Shown: positions 39,810-48,514 of the stretch, one piece after another
Position numbering within the stretch: position 1 is the stretch's first letter
Layout of the letters: each line of letters starts with the position of its first letter
Source of the DNA: Planctomycetota bacterium
GTDB lineage: Bacteria; Planctomycetota; UBA1135
Length of the DNA stretch: 50,173 nucleotides
NCBI GenBank assembly: GCA_021776925.1
Contig: JAJFFB010000122.1
Span: 1 to 50,173 of the forward strand
Direction of reading: 5' to 3'
Translations under genes and position numbers: made by a program
Notes under the pieces: generated by a model
Seen by the model: only the letters and a program-made list of their open reading frames with translations
Told to the model about the DNA's origin: nothing
Databases searched by the model: none

Positions 39810-40790
39810 ATGAGCGCGCGCTTCTTTCTCACCGGGGCCCAGGGCTGCATCGGCGCCTGGGTGGTCCGCCACGTCCTCGAGCAGGGCGGCAGTGCGGTGG
39901 TCTACGACCTCTCCACCGAACCGCAACGCATGCGCCAGGTGCTCAACGCCGAGCAGCTCAAGAAGGTTGAGTTCGTGCACGGTGACGTCACCGACGGCGC
40001 CGCGGTGCGCACGGCGCTCGAGGCCTCCGGCTGCGGGCACGTGATTCATCTGGCCGGACTGCAGGTGCCCTTCTGCAAGGCCGATCCGGCGCTCGGAGCG
40101 GCGGTCAACGTGGTCGGCACCATCAATCTGTTCGAAGCCGCGCTCGCCGTGGGTCTGCCACGCCTGGTCTACGCCAGTTCGGCCGCGGTCTACGATCTCG
40201 CCGCCGGCCACGACACCGTCGACGAAACGGTGACTCCGCAACCCGCAACCCACTACGGCGTGTACAAGCGCGCCAACGAGGGCAACGCCCAAGTCTATTG
40301 GGCCGACCAGGGTTTCTCTTCGGTGGGGTTGCGGCCCTTGACCGTTTATGGCGTGGCGCGCGATCAGGGACTGACCTCGGCACCGACCAAGGCGATGAAG
40401 GCCGCGGTGATCGGCCGCCCCTACACCATTCCGTTCAGCGGCCGCACCGACTTCCTCTACGCCGCCGACGCCGCCGCCGCTTTCGTCGAAGCTTCGCTGC
40501 GCGCCCCTGAGGGCGCACACGTCTACAACCTGCACGGCGAATCGGTCGCTGTGGAGGACGTCATCGCCCACATCGACGCCAATCTGCCGCCGGAGCGCCG
40601 CGGTGCGATCGGCTGCCAAGGTCCGGCGATCCCGATCGCGCCGTGCCTCGACGACCGCGCGCTGCGCCGTGACCTGCCTGGATTGCCCGCCACCGGACTC
40701 GCCGAGGGAGTCGCCGCCACCATGAACGCCTTCGCCACACTGCATCGCCTCGAACAACTGCCGCTCGACGATCTGGAGGTCGGCGTATGA
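39810..40790 (+). CDS. NAD-dependent epimerase/dehydrogenase, extended SDR
   Basis: The 326-residue product is an extended short-chain dehydrogenase: glycine motif TGAQGCIGAWVV at the start, VYASSAAVYD, catalytic YGVYK (YxxxK) and RPLTVYGVARDQ. It could oxidise a sugar at C1 to a lactone, as uronate- or aldose-type dehydrogenases of this family do, or epimerise a sugar. The ATG at 39810 gives the normal family start (MSARFFLTGAQG); an ATG at 39777 would put the operator palindrome inside the gene. It begins the plus-strand catabolic operon and overlaps the dehydratase gene by four bases. Confidence 0.8.
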   Translation: MSARFFLTGAQGCIGAWVVRHVLEQGGSAVVYDLSTEPQRMRQVLNAEQLKKVEFVHGDVTDGAAVRTALEASGCGHVIHLAGLQVPFCKADPALGAAVNVVGTINLFEAALAVGLPRLVYASSAAVYDLAAGHDTVDETVTPQPATHYGVYKRANEGNAQVYWADQGFSSVGLRPLTVYGVARDQGLTSAPTKAMKAAVIGRPYTIPFSGRTDFLYAADAAAAFVEASLRAPEGAHVYNLHGESVAVEDVIAHIDANLPPERRGAIGCQGPAIPIAPCLDDRALRRDLPGLPATGLAEGVAATMNAFATLHRLEQLPLDDLEVGV

Positions 40791-42364
40791 GCCCGCGCCC
40801 GCTCTCCTCCTGCGCGATCCAGGTGGCCCCCGCCGACAACGTCGCGGTGGTGCGTGAAGAGCTGCCCGCCGGCACCGAGGTGCAAACGGAAAGCGGCGAG
40901 GTGGTGCGTTTGTCCGACGCGGTCCCACCCGGCCACCGCTTTGCCCTGAGGGACATCCCGCAAAACGATCTGGTGCGCCAATACGGCGAGGCGATCGGCA
41001 CCTCGCTCGGCATCGGCCAGGGCGACTGGATCCGCCACGCCAACATGAGCAACGAGGTGCCGGTGGTGCGCGTTCTGGATGAAGACGCGCTGCCGGGTCC
41101 GACCGAGGTCCTGCCGGCCGAGGGCCTGGCGACCTTCGACGGTTTCCTGCGCGCCGATGGGCGCAGCGGCACGCGCAACTGGGTGGTGGTGATTCCGGCG
41201 TCGATGTGCGCCAGCCACGAAGCCCAGCAGATCGCCACCGCCGCCGAGTTCACGCTGTGGTCGCGCGAGCGTTACCCCAACGTCGACGGCGTGGTCGCCC
41301 TGCCGCACAACAAGGGATGCGGCACTCCTGACGGCGACAACGTCGAACTGGTGCTGCGCACCTTGAGCGCCTTTGCCACCCATCCCAATGTCGGCGCGGT
41401 GCTGTTCCTCGAACTCGGCTGCGAAAAGACCCGCGAGTCGATGCTGCGCGATTACCTCGGCAAGCTCGACGTGCTCGGCGCCGATGGCGCCCGCGTCAGC
41501 GACAAGGCCGCGGCGTGGATCGGCATCCAGCAGGCCGGGGGCACCCGCGCCACGATCGAGCAGGGCCTCCAGCAGGTGGAGCAACTGCTGGAGCACGCCA
41601 ATCAAGCACAGCGCCAGCCGCGACCGTTGTCGGAACTGGTGCTCGGAGTCGAATGTGGCGGCAGCGACGGCTTCTCCGGACTGTCGGCCAATCCTTCGCT
41701 CGGTTTCGCCTCCGACCTGGTGGTGCGTCACGGCGGCAGCGTGATCCTGTCCGAGGTGCCCGAGTTCTGCGGCGCCGAACACCTGCTGGCGCAGCGTTCC
41801 CGCAGCGCCGAGGTCGGGCGCGAGGTCTACGAACTGGTCGACTGGTACAAACGCCACGCGGCGCGTTTCGGCGCCGAGCTGGGTCAGAACCCCAGCCCCG
41901 GCAACATCGAGGGCGGGTTGCTCAACATCACGATCAAGTCCTTGGGAGCGATCGCCAAGGGCGGCACCACGCGGGTCGAAGCCACCCTCGGCTACGCTCA
42001 GACTTTGCAGAGGCGCGGCCTCAACCTGATGCAGGGCCCCGGTTACGACCAGGAGTCGGTCCCGGGCATGGTCGCTTCGGGTGCCAACGTCGCCGCCTTC
42101 ACCACCGGGCGCGGCACCACCATCGGCAACGCCATCGTGCCGGTGATCAAGATCGCTTCCAACAGCGACATCTACCAGCGCATGGTCAGCGACCTCGACC
42201 TCTCCGCCGGCGGCGTGATCGACGGCGAGGAAACCATCCCTGAGGTCGGCCGCCGCATCTTCGAATACTTGCAGCAAGTTGCGTCGGCCGAGATCCAGTC
42301 CAAGGCCGAACTCAACGGCCACCGTGAATTCCAGATCTGGGCGACCGATCTGGTGTCGTTGTAA
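40787..42364 (+). CDS. UxaA-family sugar acid dehydratase (altronate/galactarate type)
   Basis: The 525-residue protein has the N-terminal SAF domain (about 10-80) and the long catalytic part of altronate/galactarate dehydratases: NWVVVIPASMCASHEAQQIA, LPHNKGCGTPDGDN, ELGCEKTRES, ECGGSDGFSGLSANPSLGFA, EVPEFCGAEHLL, and the late GATVAAFTTGRG-like stretch. The conserved cysteines fit the iron-dependent mechanism of the family. It should dehydrate an aldonate to a 2-keto-3-deoxy acid. In Campylobacter fucose metabolism a UxaA protein plays this part for L-fuconate. The gene is tightly coupled to those on both sides (4-base and 1-base overlaps). Confidence 0.9.
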   Translation: MSPRPLSSCAIQVAPADNVAVVREELPAGTEVQTESGEVVRLSDAVPPGHRFALRDIPQNDLVRQYGEAIGTSLGIGQGDWIRHANMSNEVPVVRVLDEDALPGPTEVLPAEGLATFDGFLRADGRSGTRNWVVVIPASMCASHEAQQIATAAEFTLWSRERYPNVDGVVALPHNKGCGTPDGDNVELVLRTLSAFATHPNVGAVLFLELGCEKTRESMLRDYLGKLDVLGADGARVSDKAAAWIGIQQAGGTRATIEQGLQQVEQLLEHANQAQRQPRPLSELVLGVECGGSDGFSGLSANPSLGFASDLVVRHGGSVILSEVPEFCGAEHLLAQRSRSAEVGREVYELVDWYKRHAARFGAELGQNPSPGNIEGGLLNITIKSLGAIAKGGTTRVEATLGYAQTLQRRGLNLMQGPGYDQESVPGMVASGANVAAFTTGRGTTIGNAIVPVIKIASNSDIYQRMVSDLDLSAGGVIDGEETIPEVGRRIFEYLQQVASAEIQSKAELNGHREFQIWATDLVSL

Positions 42365-43521
42365 TGCAAGCCCTGCTCCTGACCGCGGCGCGCACCCTGG
42401 AAGTGCGCGAGGTCGCCAATCCCGCTCCTGCTGCCGACGAAGCGCTCTTACGCGTCGACGCGGTCGGTTTATGCGGCACCGACTGGCACATCTGGAGCGG
42501 CGAAGCCAATTACAACCGCGACGCACAGGGCGTGCCGCTGCCGCTGGCGCAACATCCGCAGCTGCTCGGCCACGAAGTCACCGCCACCGTGCTCACCCCC
42601 CCCGCCGAGGCCGGTCCTTTCGCGCTCGCCGCGGGTGACCGTGTGGTCGTAGATCAGGGCTGGAACTGCCACAGCCAGCGCGTCGACCCTCTGTGCGAGT
42701 ATTGCGTCACCGGCGACAGCCATCAGTGTGAGTTCTATCGCGAACACGGCATCACCGGTCTGCCCGGAGGTTTGGCCGAGCGCATGGCGGTGCCCGCGGT
42801 CAATTTGCTGCCTCTGAACAGCGATCTCGAGCCGGCACAGGCGGCGCTGAGCGAGCCGCTGGCATGCGTGCTCCATTCCTGCGACATGCTCGCCCACGCC
42901 GCCAGTCGTTACCACCTGCCCACCGCCAGCGGCGAACGACCGGTGCGCTCGATCCTGATCGTCGGCGGCGGACCCGCCGGGCTTCTGTTCGCCCAGGTGC
43001 TGCGCCGGGTGGTGGGCTTCGAAGGCAAACTGCTATTGGCCGATCCGCATGACCTGAAGCGCGAACTCGCGGATTCATTCGGCGCCACTGCGCTCAACCC
43101 GAAGGAGGTTCCTTTGGTTGAATCCGTCCACGCGCAGACCGACGGCCTCGGCATCGATCTTCTGATCGACGCCAGCGGTTCGGGCCCGCTGTTCGAAATC
43201 GTCCCCGGGCTGCTGCGCAAGCAGGGCACCCTTTTGCTCTACGGGCACGGCCACGCCGGCATCGGCATGGAAGCGCTCAACGCGGTGCAGTTCCGTGAAC
43301 CGTGCCTGGTGTCTCCGGTGGGTGCCAGCGGCGGTTTCGATCCGATCGGACGCCCGCAGATCTACCAACACGCCTTGCAGCTGATCGAGAACGGGACCAT
43401 CCAGGTCGAGTCGATCATCACCCATCGTTATGCCGACCTCGGCGCCGCCCAAGGAGCCTTCGAGGGCGGCAACCAGGAGGCCGGCTACATCAAGGGCGTG
43501 GTGTTGATGGGCGGAGCATGA
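42364..43521 (+). CDS. zinc-dependent alcohol/polyol dehydrogenase
   Basis: The 385-residue enzyme is a medium-chain dehydrogenase: catalytic zinc site in [13 protein letters not shown] with HPQLLGHEV, a structural-zinc region with only part of the usual four cysteines ([15 protein letters not shown]), and a Rossmann fold starting [16 protein letters not shown]. It resembles threonine/sorbitol-type dehydrogenases. In this operon it could oxidise a hydroxyl of the 2-keto-3-deoxy acid to the 2,4-diketo acid that the FAH-type enzyme then cleaves. It starts one base inside the stop of the dehydratase gene and overlaps the next gene by four bases. A C8 run lies at 42596-42603. Confidence 0.85.
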   Translation: MQALLLTAARTLEVREVANPAPAADEALLRVDAVGLCGTDWHIWSGEANYNRDAQGVPLPLAQHPQLLGHEVTATVLTPPAEAGPFALAAGDRVVVDQGWNCHSQRVDPLCEYCVTGDSHQCEFYREHGITGLPGGLAERMAVPAVNLLPLNSDLEPAQAALSEPLACVLHSCDMLAHAASRYHLPTASGERPVRSILIVGGGPAGLLFAQVLRRVVGFEGKLLLADPHDLKRELADSFGATALNPKEVPLVESVHAQTDGLGIDLLIDASGSGPLFEIVPGLLRKQGTLLLYGHGHAGIGMEALNAVQFREPCLVSPVGASGGFDPIGRPQIYQHALQLIENGTIQVESIITHRYADLGAAQGAFEGGNQEAGYIKGVVLMGGA

Positions 43522-44744
43522 GCGCACAGCGCAGCGACGTACTGATCATCGGCGGCGGAATCGTCGGCCTGGCCACCGCCTATCAGGCGATGCTGAAGCG
43601 GCCCGATCGCTCGATCACCCTGCTGGAAAAAGAGGGCCAGCTCGCCGCACATCAGACCGGTCACAACTCGGGGGTGCTCCATTCCGGCATCTACTATCAA
43701 CCGGGTTCGCTGAAGGCCGAGAACTGCCGCCTGGGCAAGTTGGCGATGCAGGAGTTCTGCGCCGAACACGCGATCGACTTCGACGTCTGCGGCAAGGTCA
43801 TCGTCGCCTTGGACGAGAGCGAACTGCCGGCGCTGGAGCGGATCCAGGAGCGCGGGTTGGCCAACCGCGTGGCGTGCGAACGCATCGGACCCGAACGCCT
43901 GGCCGAACTGGAACCCCACGCCGCCGGCATCGCCGCGCTGCACGTGCCCGAGGCCGGCATCGTCGATTACCGCCAGGTGTGCGCGCGTCTCGGTGAGCTG
44001 CTGCGCGCCGGTGGTCATCAAGTTCTTCTCGGCACCAAGGTTCGTGACATCCGCGCCCTCAGCGGCGACGACAGCGGCAAGGGGAGCAGCGGAAGCGGCA
44101 ACGGTTCGGTGGTGGTGACCGAGCGCGGCGAGTACCAAGCCACCACGGTGATCAACTGCGCCGGGCTGTATTGCGATCGTGTCACGCGTTTCAGCGGCCA
44201 GGACCCTGGCGCCAAGATCGTGCCCTTCCGCGGCGAGTACTACGACCTCGCGCCGGCGGCGCGCAAGCTGTGCCGCAACCTGATCTACCCGGTGCCCGAT
44301 CCGAGCTTCCCCTTCCTCGGCGTGCACTTCACGCGCATGATCGACGGCAGCGTCGAATGTGGGCCCAACGCGGTGCTCGCCTTCCGCCGCGAGGGTTATC
44401 GCAAGCTGTCCATCCACCTGGGTGAGTTGTTTGAATCGCTGACCTACCCGGGGTTCCTGCGCCTGGCACGGCGCCACTGGCGCACCGGATTCGGCGAGAT
44501 GTGGCGCTCCTTCAGCAAACGCGCCTTCGTACGCGCCTTGCAGCGGCTGGTCCCCGAAATCCGCGCCGAAGACCTCACCGCCGCTCCCGCCGGCGTGCGC
44601 GCCCAGGCGCTGCAACGCGACGGCAGCATGGTCGACGACTTCCTGATCCGCCAGGACGAACGCGTGATCAACGTCTGCAACGCACCCAGCCCGGCGGCGA
44701 CCTCGGCCCTCAACATCGGCGCGCTGGTCGCCGCACGGATCTGA
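43518..44744 (+). CDS. lhgO: L-2-hydroxyglutarate oxidase-like FAD enzyme
   Basis: The 408-residue protein is a DAO-type flavoprotein of the LhgO/L2HGDH family: FAD loop [39 protein letters not shown], and the C-terminal [24 protein letters not shown]. It should oxidise an L-2-hydroxy acid to the 2-keto acid and pass electrons to the quinone pool. A Gly-Ser-rich loop ([14 protein letters not shown]) is inserted near residue 185. Because it sits inside a sugar-acid operon, its true substrate may be the L-2-hydroxy acid released by the FAH-type hydrolase (for instance L-lactate or a glycerate), rather than L-2-hydroxyglutarate. Start ATG overlaps the dehydrogenase stop (ATGA). Confidence 0.85.
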   Translation: MSAQRSDVLIIGGGIVGLATAYQAMLKRPDRSITLLEKEGQLAAHQTGHNSGVLHSGIYYQPGSLKAENCRLGKLAMQEFCAEHAIDFDVCGKVIVALDESELPALERIQERGLANRVACERIGPERLAELEPHAAGIAALHVPEAGIVDYRQVCARLGELLRAGGHQVLLGTKVRDIRALSGDDSGKGSSGSGNGSVVVTERGEYQATTVINCAGLYCDRVTRFSGQDPGAKIVPFRGEYYDLAPAARKLCRNLIYPVPDPSFPFLGVHFTRMIDGSVECGPNAVLAFRREGYRKLSIHLGELFESLTYPGFLRLARRHWRTGFGEMWRSFSKRAFVRALQRLVPEIRAEDLTAAPAGVRAQALQRDGSMVDDFLIRQDERVINVCNAPSPAATSALNIGALVAARI

Positions 44745-44747
44745 ATC

Positions 44748-45839
44748 ATGTCCAAAGTCGAAACCAAGACCTTCGCCAGTGAACATTTGCGCGAATTCAG
44801 CCAGCGCGTGTTCGAACACTTCGAGGTGCCGCGCGAGGACGCGGCGCTCGCCGCGGAAGTGCTGGCGATGAGCGATCTGCGCGGCATCGACTCGCACGGC
44901 GTCGGCCGTCTGCACACCTATTTCGACATGCTTGAAATGGGGCGCATCAACCCGCGGCCGCAGGTCAAGATCGTGCGCGAACGCTTGTCGACGGCGACCG
45001 TCGACGGCGACAACGGCCTTGGCCTGGTGGTCGGGCCGAAAGCCAACGAGATCGCCATGGACAAGGCGGCGCAGGCCGGCAGCGGCTGGGTCTCGGTGTG
45101 TAACACCAATCACTACGGCATCGCCGGTTACTACCCGATCAAGGCGCTCGAGCGCGACATGATCGGCTGGTCGATGACCAACACCACCAAGCTGGTGCAG
45201 CCCCTGTGGGGAGGCGAGCGCATGCTCGGCACCAATCCGATCGCCATCGCCTTCCCCGGCATGGAAGAACCGGCGGTGGTCATCGACCTGGCCACCAGCG
45301 CGGTCGCCTACGGCAAGGTCGAGATCGCCAAGCGCCGCGGTGAGGAGATCCCGCCGGGGTGGGCAATCGACTCCGAAGGCCGCGACACCACCGACCCCGA
45401 TGGCATGATCGAGGGCGGCGCGCTCACTCCGCTGGGCAGCTTCCGCGAGATGGGCGGGCACAAGGGCTACTGCCTGGCGGCGATGGTCGACGTGTTGTGC
45501 TGCGTGCTCTCCGGCGCCAATTGGGGACCCTGGGCCCCCCCCTTCGCGCTGCGCCAGCACATCCCCGAACGCAGCGTCGGCAAGGGCATCGGCCACTTCT
45601 TCGGCGCCATGAGCATCGACGCCTTCATCGAGGTCGACGAGTTCAAGCGTCAGATCGACGACTGGGTGCGCACCATGCGTGGCACCAGACCGCAACCCGG
45701 TTCGCCCGGGGTGGTCATCCCCGGCGACCCCGAGCGCGAGGCCGAAGCCCTGCGCCGCGCCGAGGGCATCCCGTTGGTGCTGCCGCTGGTTGAGGAACTC
45801 AGGGATATTTCGCAGCGGACGGGCATCCCGTTCGACTAG
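44748..45839 (+). CDS. Ldh2-family malate/L-lactate/ketogulonate dehydrogenase
   Basis: The 363-residue enzyme is of the NAD(P)-dependent Ldh_2 family, unrelated to Rossmann-type LDH: MSDLRGIDSHGVGRLHTYFD, VCNTNHYGIAGYYPIKALER, NTTKLVQPLWGGERMLGTNP, IDLATSAVAYGKVEIAKRRG and FREMGGHKGYCLAAMVD. Members reduce 2-keto acids or oxidise 2-hydroxy acids (malate, ureidoglycolate, 2,3-diketogulonate). In this operon it may process the 2-hydroxy/2-keto product pair, or form the diketo intermediate. It is 3 bases downstream of lhgO and 10 bases ahead of the FAH gene. A C8 run is at 45535-45542. Confidence 0.9.
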   Translation: MSKVETKTFASEHLREFSQRVFEHFEVPREDAALAAEVLAMSDLRGIDSHGVGRLHTYFDMLEMGRINPRPQVKIVRERLSTATVDGDNGLGLVVGPKANEIAMDKAAQAGSGWVSVCNTNHYGIAGYYPIKALERDMIGWSMTNTTKLVQPLWGGERMLGTNPIAIAFPGMEEPAVVIDLATSAVAYGKVEIAKRRGEEIPPGWAIDSEGRDTTDPDGMIEGGALTPLGSFREMGGHKGYCLAAMVDVLCCVLSGANWGPWAPPFALRQHIPERSVGKGIGHFFGAMSIDAFIEVDEFKRQIDDWVRTMRGTRPQPGSPGVVIPGDPEREAEALRRAEGIPLVLPLVEELRDISQRTGIPFD

Positions 45840-45849
45840 ATTACCGCGC

Positions 45850-46761
45850 ATGAAGCTCGTCGCTTTCGAACTGGACGGCACCACCCACTTCGGCGCGCAG
45901 GCGCCGTGGCAGAACGAGATCCTGGACTTCAGCGCTGCCTCCTGCGCTCTGCCGCAGCCAGGCTTGGATCTGGACTGGTTCAACACCGACAGCGCCAGCC
46001 TGCAGGGAGCCCTGGCACTGCTCGAAGAACTGCGCGCCGCGGGGCGCGATGGCGTCCGCGCCACCGCCCTGCGCACTGACGGCGGCCTGCTCGATCCGGC
46101 GCGCGTGTGCATGCTGGCCCCGGTTCCTCGGCCCGGCAAGCTGATCTGCATCGGCCTCAACTACCGCGACCACGCCGAAGAATCAGGCCTGCCGATCCCG
46201 GAAGAACCGGTGGTGTTCTGCAAGTTCACCAGCGCGGTGACCGGACCGGAAGCCCCGGTGTTCCTGCCCAGGACCAGCAACCGAGTCGACTACGAGGCCG
46301 AACTCGGCGTCGTCATCGGTCGCCGCTGCCGCCGTGTCACCAAGGAAGAGGCCTTCCAGTACGTGCTCGGCTTCACCTGCATCAACGACGTCAGCGCGCG
46401 CGACCTGCAGGAGCGCGACGGACGCTGGGTGCGCGCCAAGTCGCTCGACTCCTTCGCGCCGATGGGCGCCGCGGTGGTCACCCTCGACGAGATCGCCGAC
46501 CCCCACCGCCTGTCTATCCGTTTCCGCCTTAATGGCGAGACACTGCAGGATTCGAGCACCGAACAACTCATCTTTGGCGTCGACGAACTGATCTCCTTTC
46601 TGTCGCAAGACATCACTCTCGAACCCGGCGACGTGATCGCCACCGGCACCCCTCCCGGGGTGGGTTTTGCGCGCAAGCCGCCGATCTATCTCAAGGACGG
46701 CGACCTGATGGAAGTCGAGATCGAAGGCATCGGCGTGCTGCGCAATCCGGTCCGCGCCTGA
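45850..46761 (+). CDS. fumarylacetoacetate-hydrolase-family diketo acid hydrolase
   Basis: The 303-residue enzyme carries the FAH domain in its C-terminal two thirds: ICIGLNYRDHAEESGLPIPE, CKFTSAVTGPEAPVFLP, VDYEAELGVVIGRRCRRV (metal-binding glutamates), FTCINDVSARDLQ, WVRAKSLDSFAPMG and GDVIATGTPPGVGFA. The family splits C-C bonds of 2,4-diketo acids; in the L-rhamnose and L-fucose diketo-hydrolase routes it gives pyruvate plus a hydroxy acid. It ends the six-gene operon and converges on the TLC gene. There is no clear terminator in the 50-base gap. Confidence 0.93.
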   Translation: MKLVAFELDGTTHFGAQAPWQNEILDFSAASCALPQPGLDLDWFNTDSASLQGALALLEELRAAGRDGVRATALRTDGGLLDPARVCMLAPVPRPGKLICIGLNYRDHAEESGLPIPEEPVVFCKFTSAVTGPEAPVFLPRTSNRVDYEAELGVVIGRRCRRVTKEEAFQYVLGFTCINDVSARDLQERDGRWVRAKSLDSFAPMGAAVVTLDEIADPHRLSIRFRLNGETLQDSSTEQLIFGVDELISFLSQDITLEPGDVIATGTPPGVGFARKPPIYLKDGDLMEVEIEGIGVLRNPVRA

Positions 46762-46811
46762 GCGGGCATCGGTCTGGGGTTGGTGCGATCCGAGCGGACA
46801 GGGTCGCGGCC

Positions 46812-47555
46812 TCAGCTCACCACTTCGGCTGCTTTGGGCGAGGCCAGGCACTTGCGCAGCCAGTACAGATCGAGGGCGAGCAGCGCGGACATGCCGCTGA
46901 TCGCGATCTGGTAGACAAATCCCAGGCCCTCGGGAACCTCCCCGGCGACCACGGTGCGGATGAACATGGTCAGCGCGAACAGCCACATCGGGATGCGCCC
47001 GAGCAACAGCACGTAGAAGCGCCCCTTGGCCGCCCAACGCTGCAAGCGGTCGCGATCGCGCAGTTTGCCCCACGCTTCGATCGCGGTCGAGCACGGCATC
47101 AGCTCACTGGCCATGGTCAGCAGCACCACGCCGTAGCCGATTTCCAGCGCCATCGCGTAGCCGTAGCCGACCAGCGCCAGTCCATGGTGCAGGATCAGGT
47201 CGGTGCGCGGTCGGATCTGATGGCGCGCGCGGCCGTAGATCATCCAAATATAGTCCGAGATCAGGTGGCCGTAGGCGATGCTCACCGCGGCCAGCCGCCA
47301 ATCGGGACTGTCGTGCACGGCCAGGAATCCGGTGCGCCAGGAATCGGCGCTGTCGATCAGGCCGACGATGCCGAGGGCGGTCAGGACCAGTGCGGCGAAG
47401 CCACGCGAGATCTTGAAGGCGCGTGGATACTTGGGTTCGATCGCGCCCAGGACCCAGGCGTGTGCCAGGGTGAAGACCACGGTCGCCACAAGGATCCAGA
47501 GCAGCATGACGGCCCCCAACATAAGAAATCCGCACGTGGCCGTGTCTGATTCCAT
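46812..47555 (-). CDS. TLC-domain (TRAM-LAG1-CLN8-like) membrane protein
   Basis: The 247-residue protein has six to seven hydrophobic segments (LGAVMLLWILVATVVFTLAH, LAALVLTAL-type helix, DLILHHGLALVGYGYAM, FYVLLLGRIPMWLFALTMFI and others). DYIWMIYGRARHQIRPRTDL followed by LILHHG matches the paired-histidine signature of TLC domains found in eukaryotic ceramide synthases and TLCD proteins, which are involved in lipid handling. The bacterial version is uncommon. There is no homeodomain or other added part. An internal ATG at residue 12 (MLGAVML) is a possible alternative start. It is divergent from rmlA with about 40 bases between and its function here is unknown. Confidence 0.6.
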   Translation of the reverse strand: MESDTATCGFLMLGAVMLLWILVATVVFTLAHAWVLGAIEPKYPRAFKISRGFAALVLTALGIVGLIDSADSWRTGFLAVHDSPDWRLAAVSIAYGHLISDYIWMIYGRARHQIRPRTDLILHHGLALVGYGYAMALEIGYGVVLLTMASELMPCSTAIEAWGKLRDRDRLQRWAAKGRFYVLLLGRIPMWLFALTMFIRTVVAGEVPEGLGFVYQIAISGMSALLALDLYWLRKCLASPKAAEVVS

Positions 47556-47596
47556 CGCCGGCGCACAGAATCCTGGTAGATTTGGCCGAAAAGCAG

Positions 47597-48514
47597 ATGA
47601 TGGCGACCGCCAAGGGGATCATTCTGGCCGGCGGGGAGGGCAGCCGCCTGCACCCCCTGACCGCGGTGGTCAGTAAACAGTTGATCGCGGTTTATGACAA
47701 GCCGATGGTCTACTACCCGCTGACCACGCTGATGCTCGCGGGAGTGCGCGACATCCTGCTGATCTCGACGCCGCGCGATCTGCCGGTGTTCCAAGGCTTG
47801 CTCGGCGACGGCTCCGACTGGGGCATTCGCCTGGAGTACGCGGTGCAGCCGTCCCCCGACGGCCTCGCCCAGGCCTTTCTCATCGGCGCCGATTTCCTCG
47901 ACGGCTCGCCCGCCGCGCTGATCCTCGGCGACAACATCTTCTACGCTCGTGGGTTTTCCACCCATCTGCGCAGCATCGCCGCGCGCCGCGATGGCGCCAC
48001 CATCCTCGCCTATCCGGTGACCGACCCGCGCCGTTACGGCGTGGTCGAACTGGATGAATTCGGCCACGCGCTGAGCATCGAGGAGAAGCCGCAGCAGCCG
48101 CGCTCCAATCTGGTCATCACCGGCCTCTATTTCTTCGACGCCGACGTCGTCGACATCGCCGCGCAGGTGCGCCCTTCGGCACGCGGCGAACTCGAAATCA
48201 CCGACGTCATCCAGGCCTATCTCGAGCGCGGCGATCTCGAGGTCGAACTGCTCGGTCGCGGCGCCGCGTGGCTCGACACCGGCACCCCCTCGGCACTGGT
48301 CGACGCCGCCCTGTTCATCAAGACCATCGAAGACCGCCAGGGACTCAAGATCGCCTGCCCGGAAGAAGTCGCCTGGCGCATGGGCTACATCGACGACGAC
48401 CGCCTGCGCGCCCTGGGCGAGCGCCTCGGCGATTGCGGCTACGCGCGCTATCTGCGCCAGCTGCTCAAGGATCGCGTTGCAGGTGGTAGATTGGAAGCGG
48501 AGGACCGCCCTTGA
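47597..48514 (+). CDS. rmlA: glucose-1-phosphate thymidylyltransferase
   Basis: The product of about 305 residues is RmlA, which makes dTDP-glucose from dTTP and glucose-1-phosphate. It has KGIILAGGEGSRLHPLT (nucleotide loop), SKQLIAVYDKPMVYYPL, PDGLAQAFLIGADFL, LGDNIFY, and GAAWLDTGTPSALVDAA. I placed the start at the ATG at 47597 (second ATG directly after it); a TTG 15 bases upstream is also in frame. No strong Shine-Dalgarno. It overlaps rmlB by four bases (48511-48514); together they lead to dTDP-4-keto-6-deoxyglucose for rhamnose or related surface sugars. rmlC and rmlD are not in the window. Confidence 0.95.
   Translation: MMATAKGIILAGGEGSRLHPLTAVVSKQLIAVYDKPMVYYPLTTLMLAGVRDILLISTPRDLPVFQGLLGDGSDWGIRLEYAVQPSPDGLAQAFLIGADFLDGSPAALILGDNIFYARGFSTHLRSIAARRDGATILAYPVTDPRRYGVVELDEFGHALSIEEKPQQPRSNLVITGLYFFDADVVDIAAQVRPSARGELEITDVIQAYLERGDLEVELLGRGAAWLDTGTPSALVDAALFIKTIEDRQGLKIACPEEVAWRMGYIDDDRLRALGERLGDCGYARYLRQLLKDRVAGGRLEAEDRP
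48499..48503 (+). promoter_or_regulatory. Shine-Dalgarno that fixes the TTG start of rmlB
   Basis: GGAGG lies seven bases before TTG 48511, inside the end of rmlA. It supports the TTG, and there is no ATG at this end of the gene. Confidence 0.75.

Noticed and set aside
40523-42526. Open frame of about 665 codons on the minus strand
   Set aside because: Antisense to the dehydratase gene, low-complexity composition, no motifs.
43485-46160. Open frame of about 890 codons on the minus strand
   Set aside because: Antisense to four genes with clear family motifs; it has no recognisable domain and crosses gene borders.
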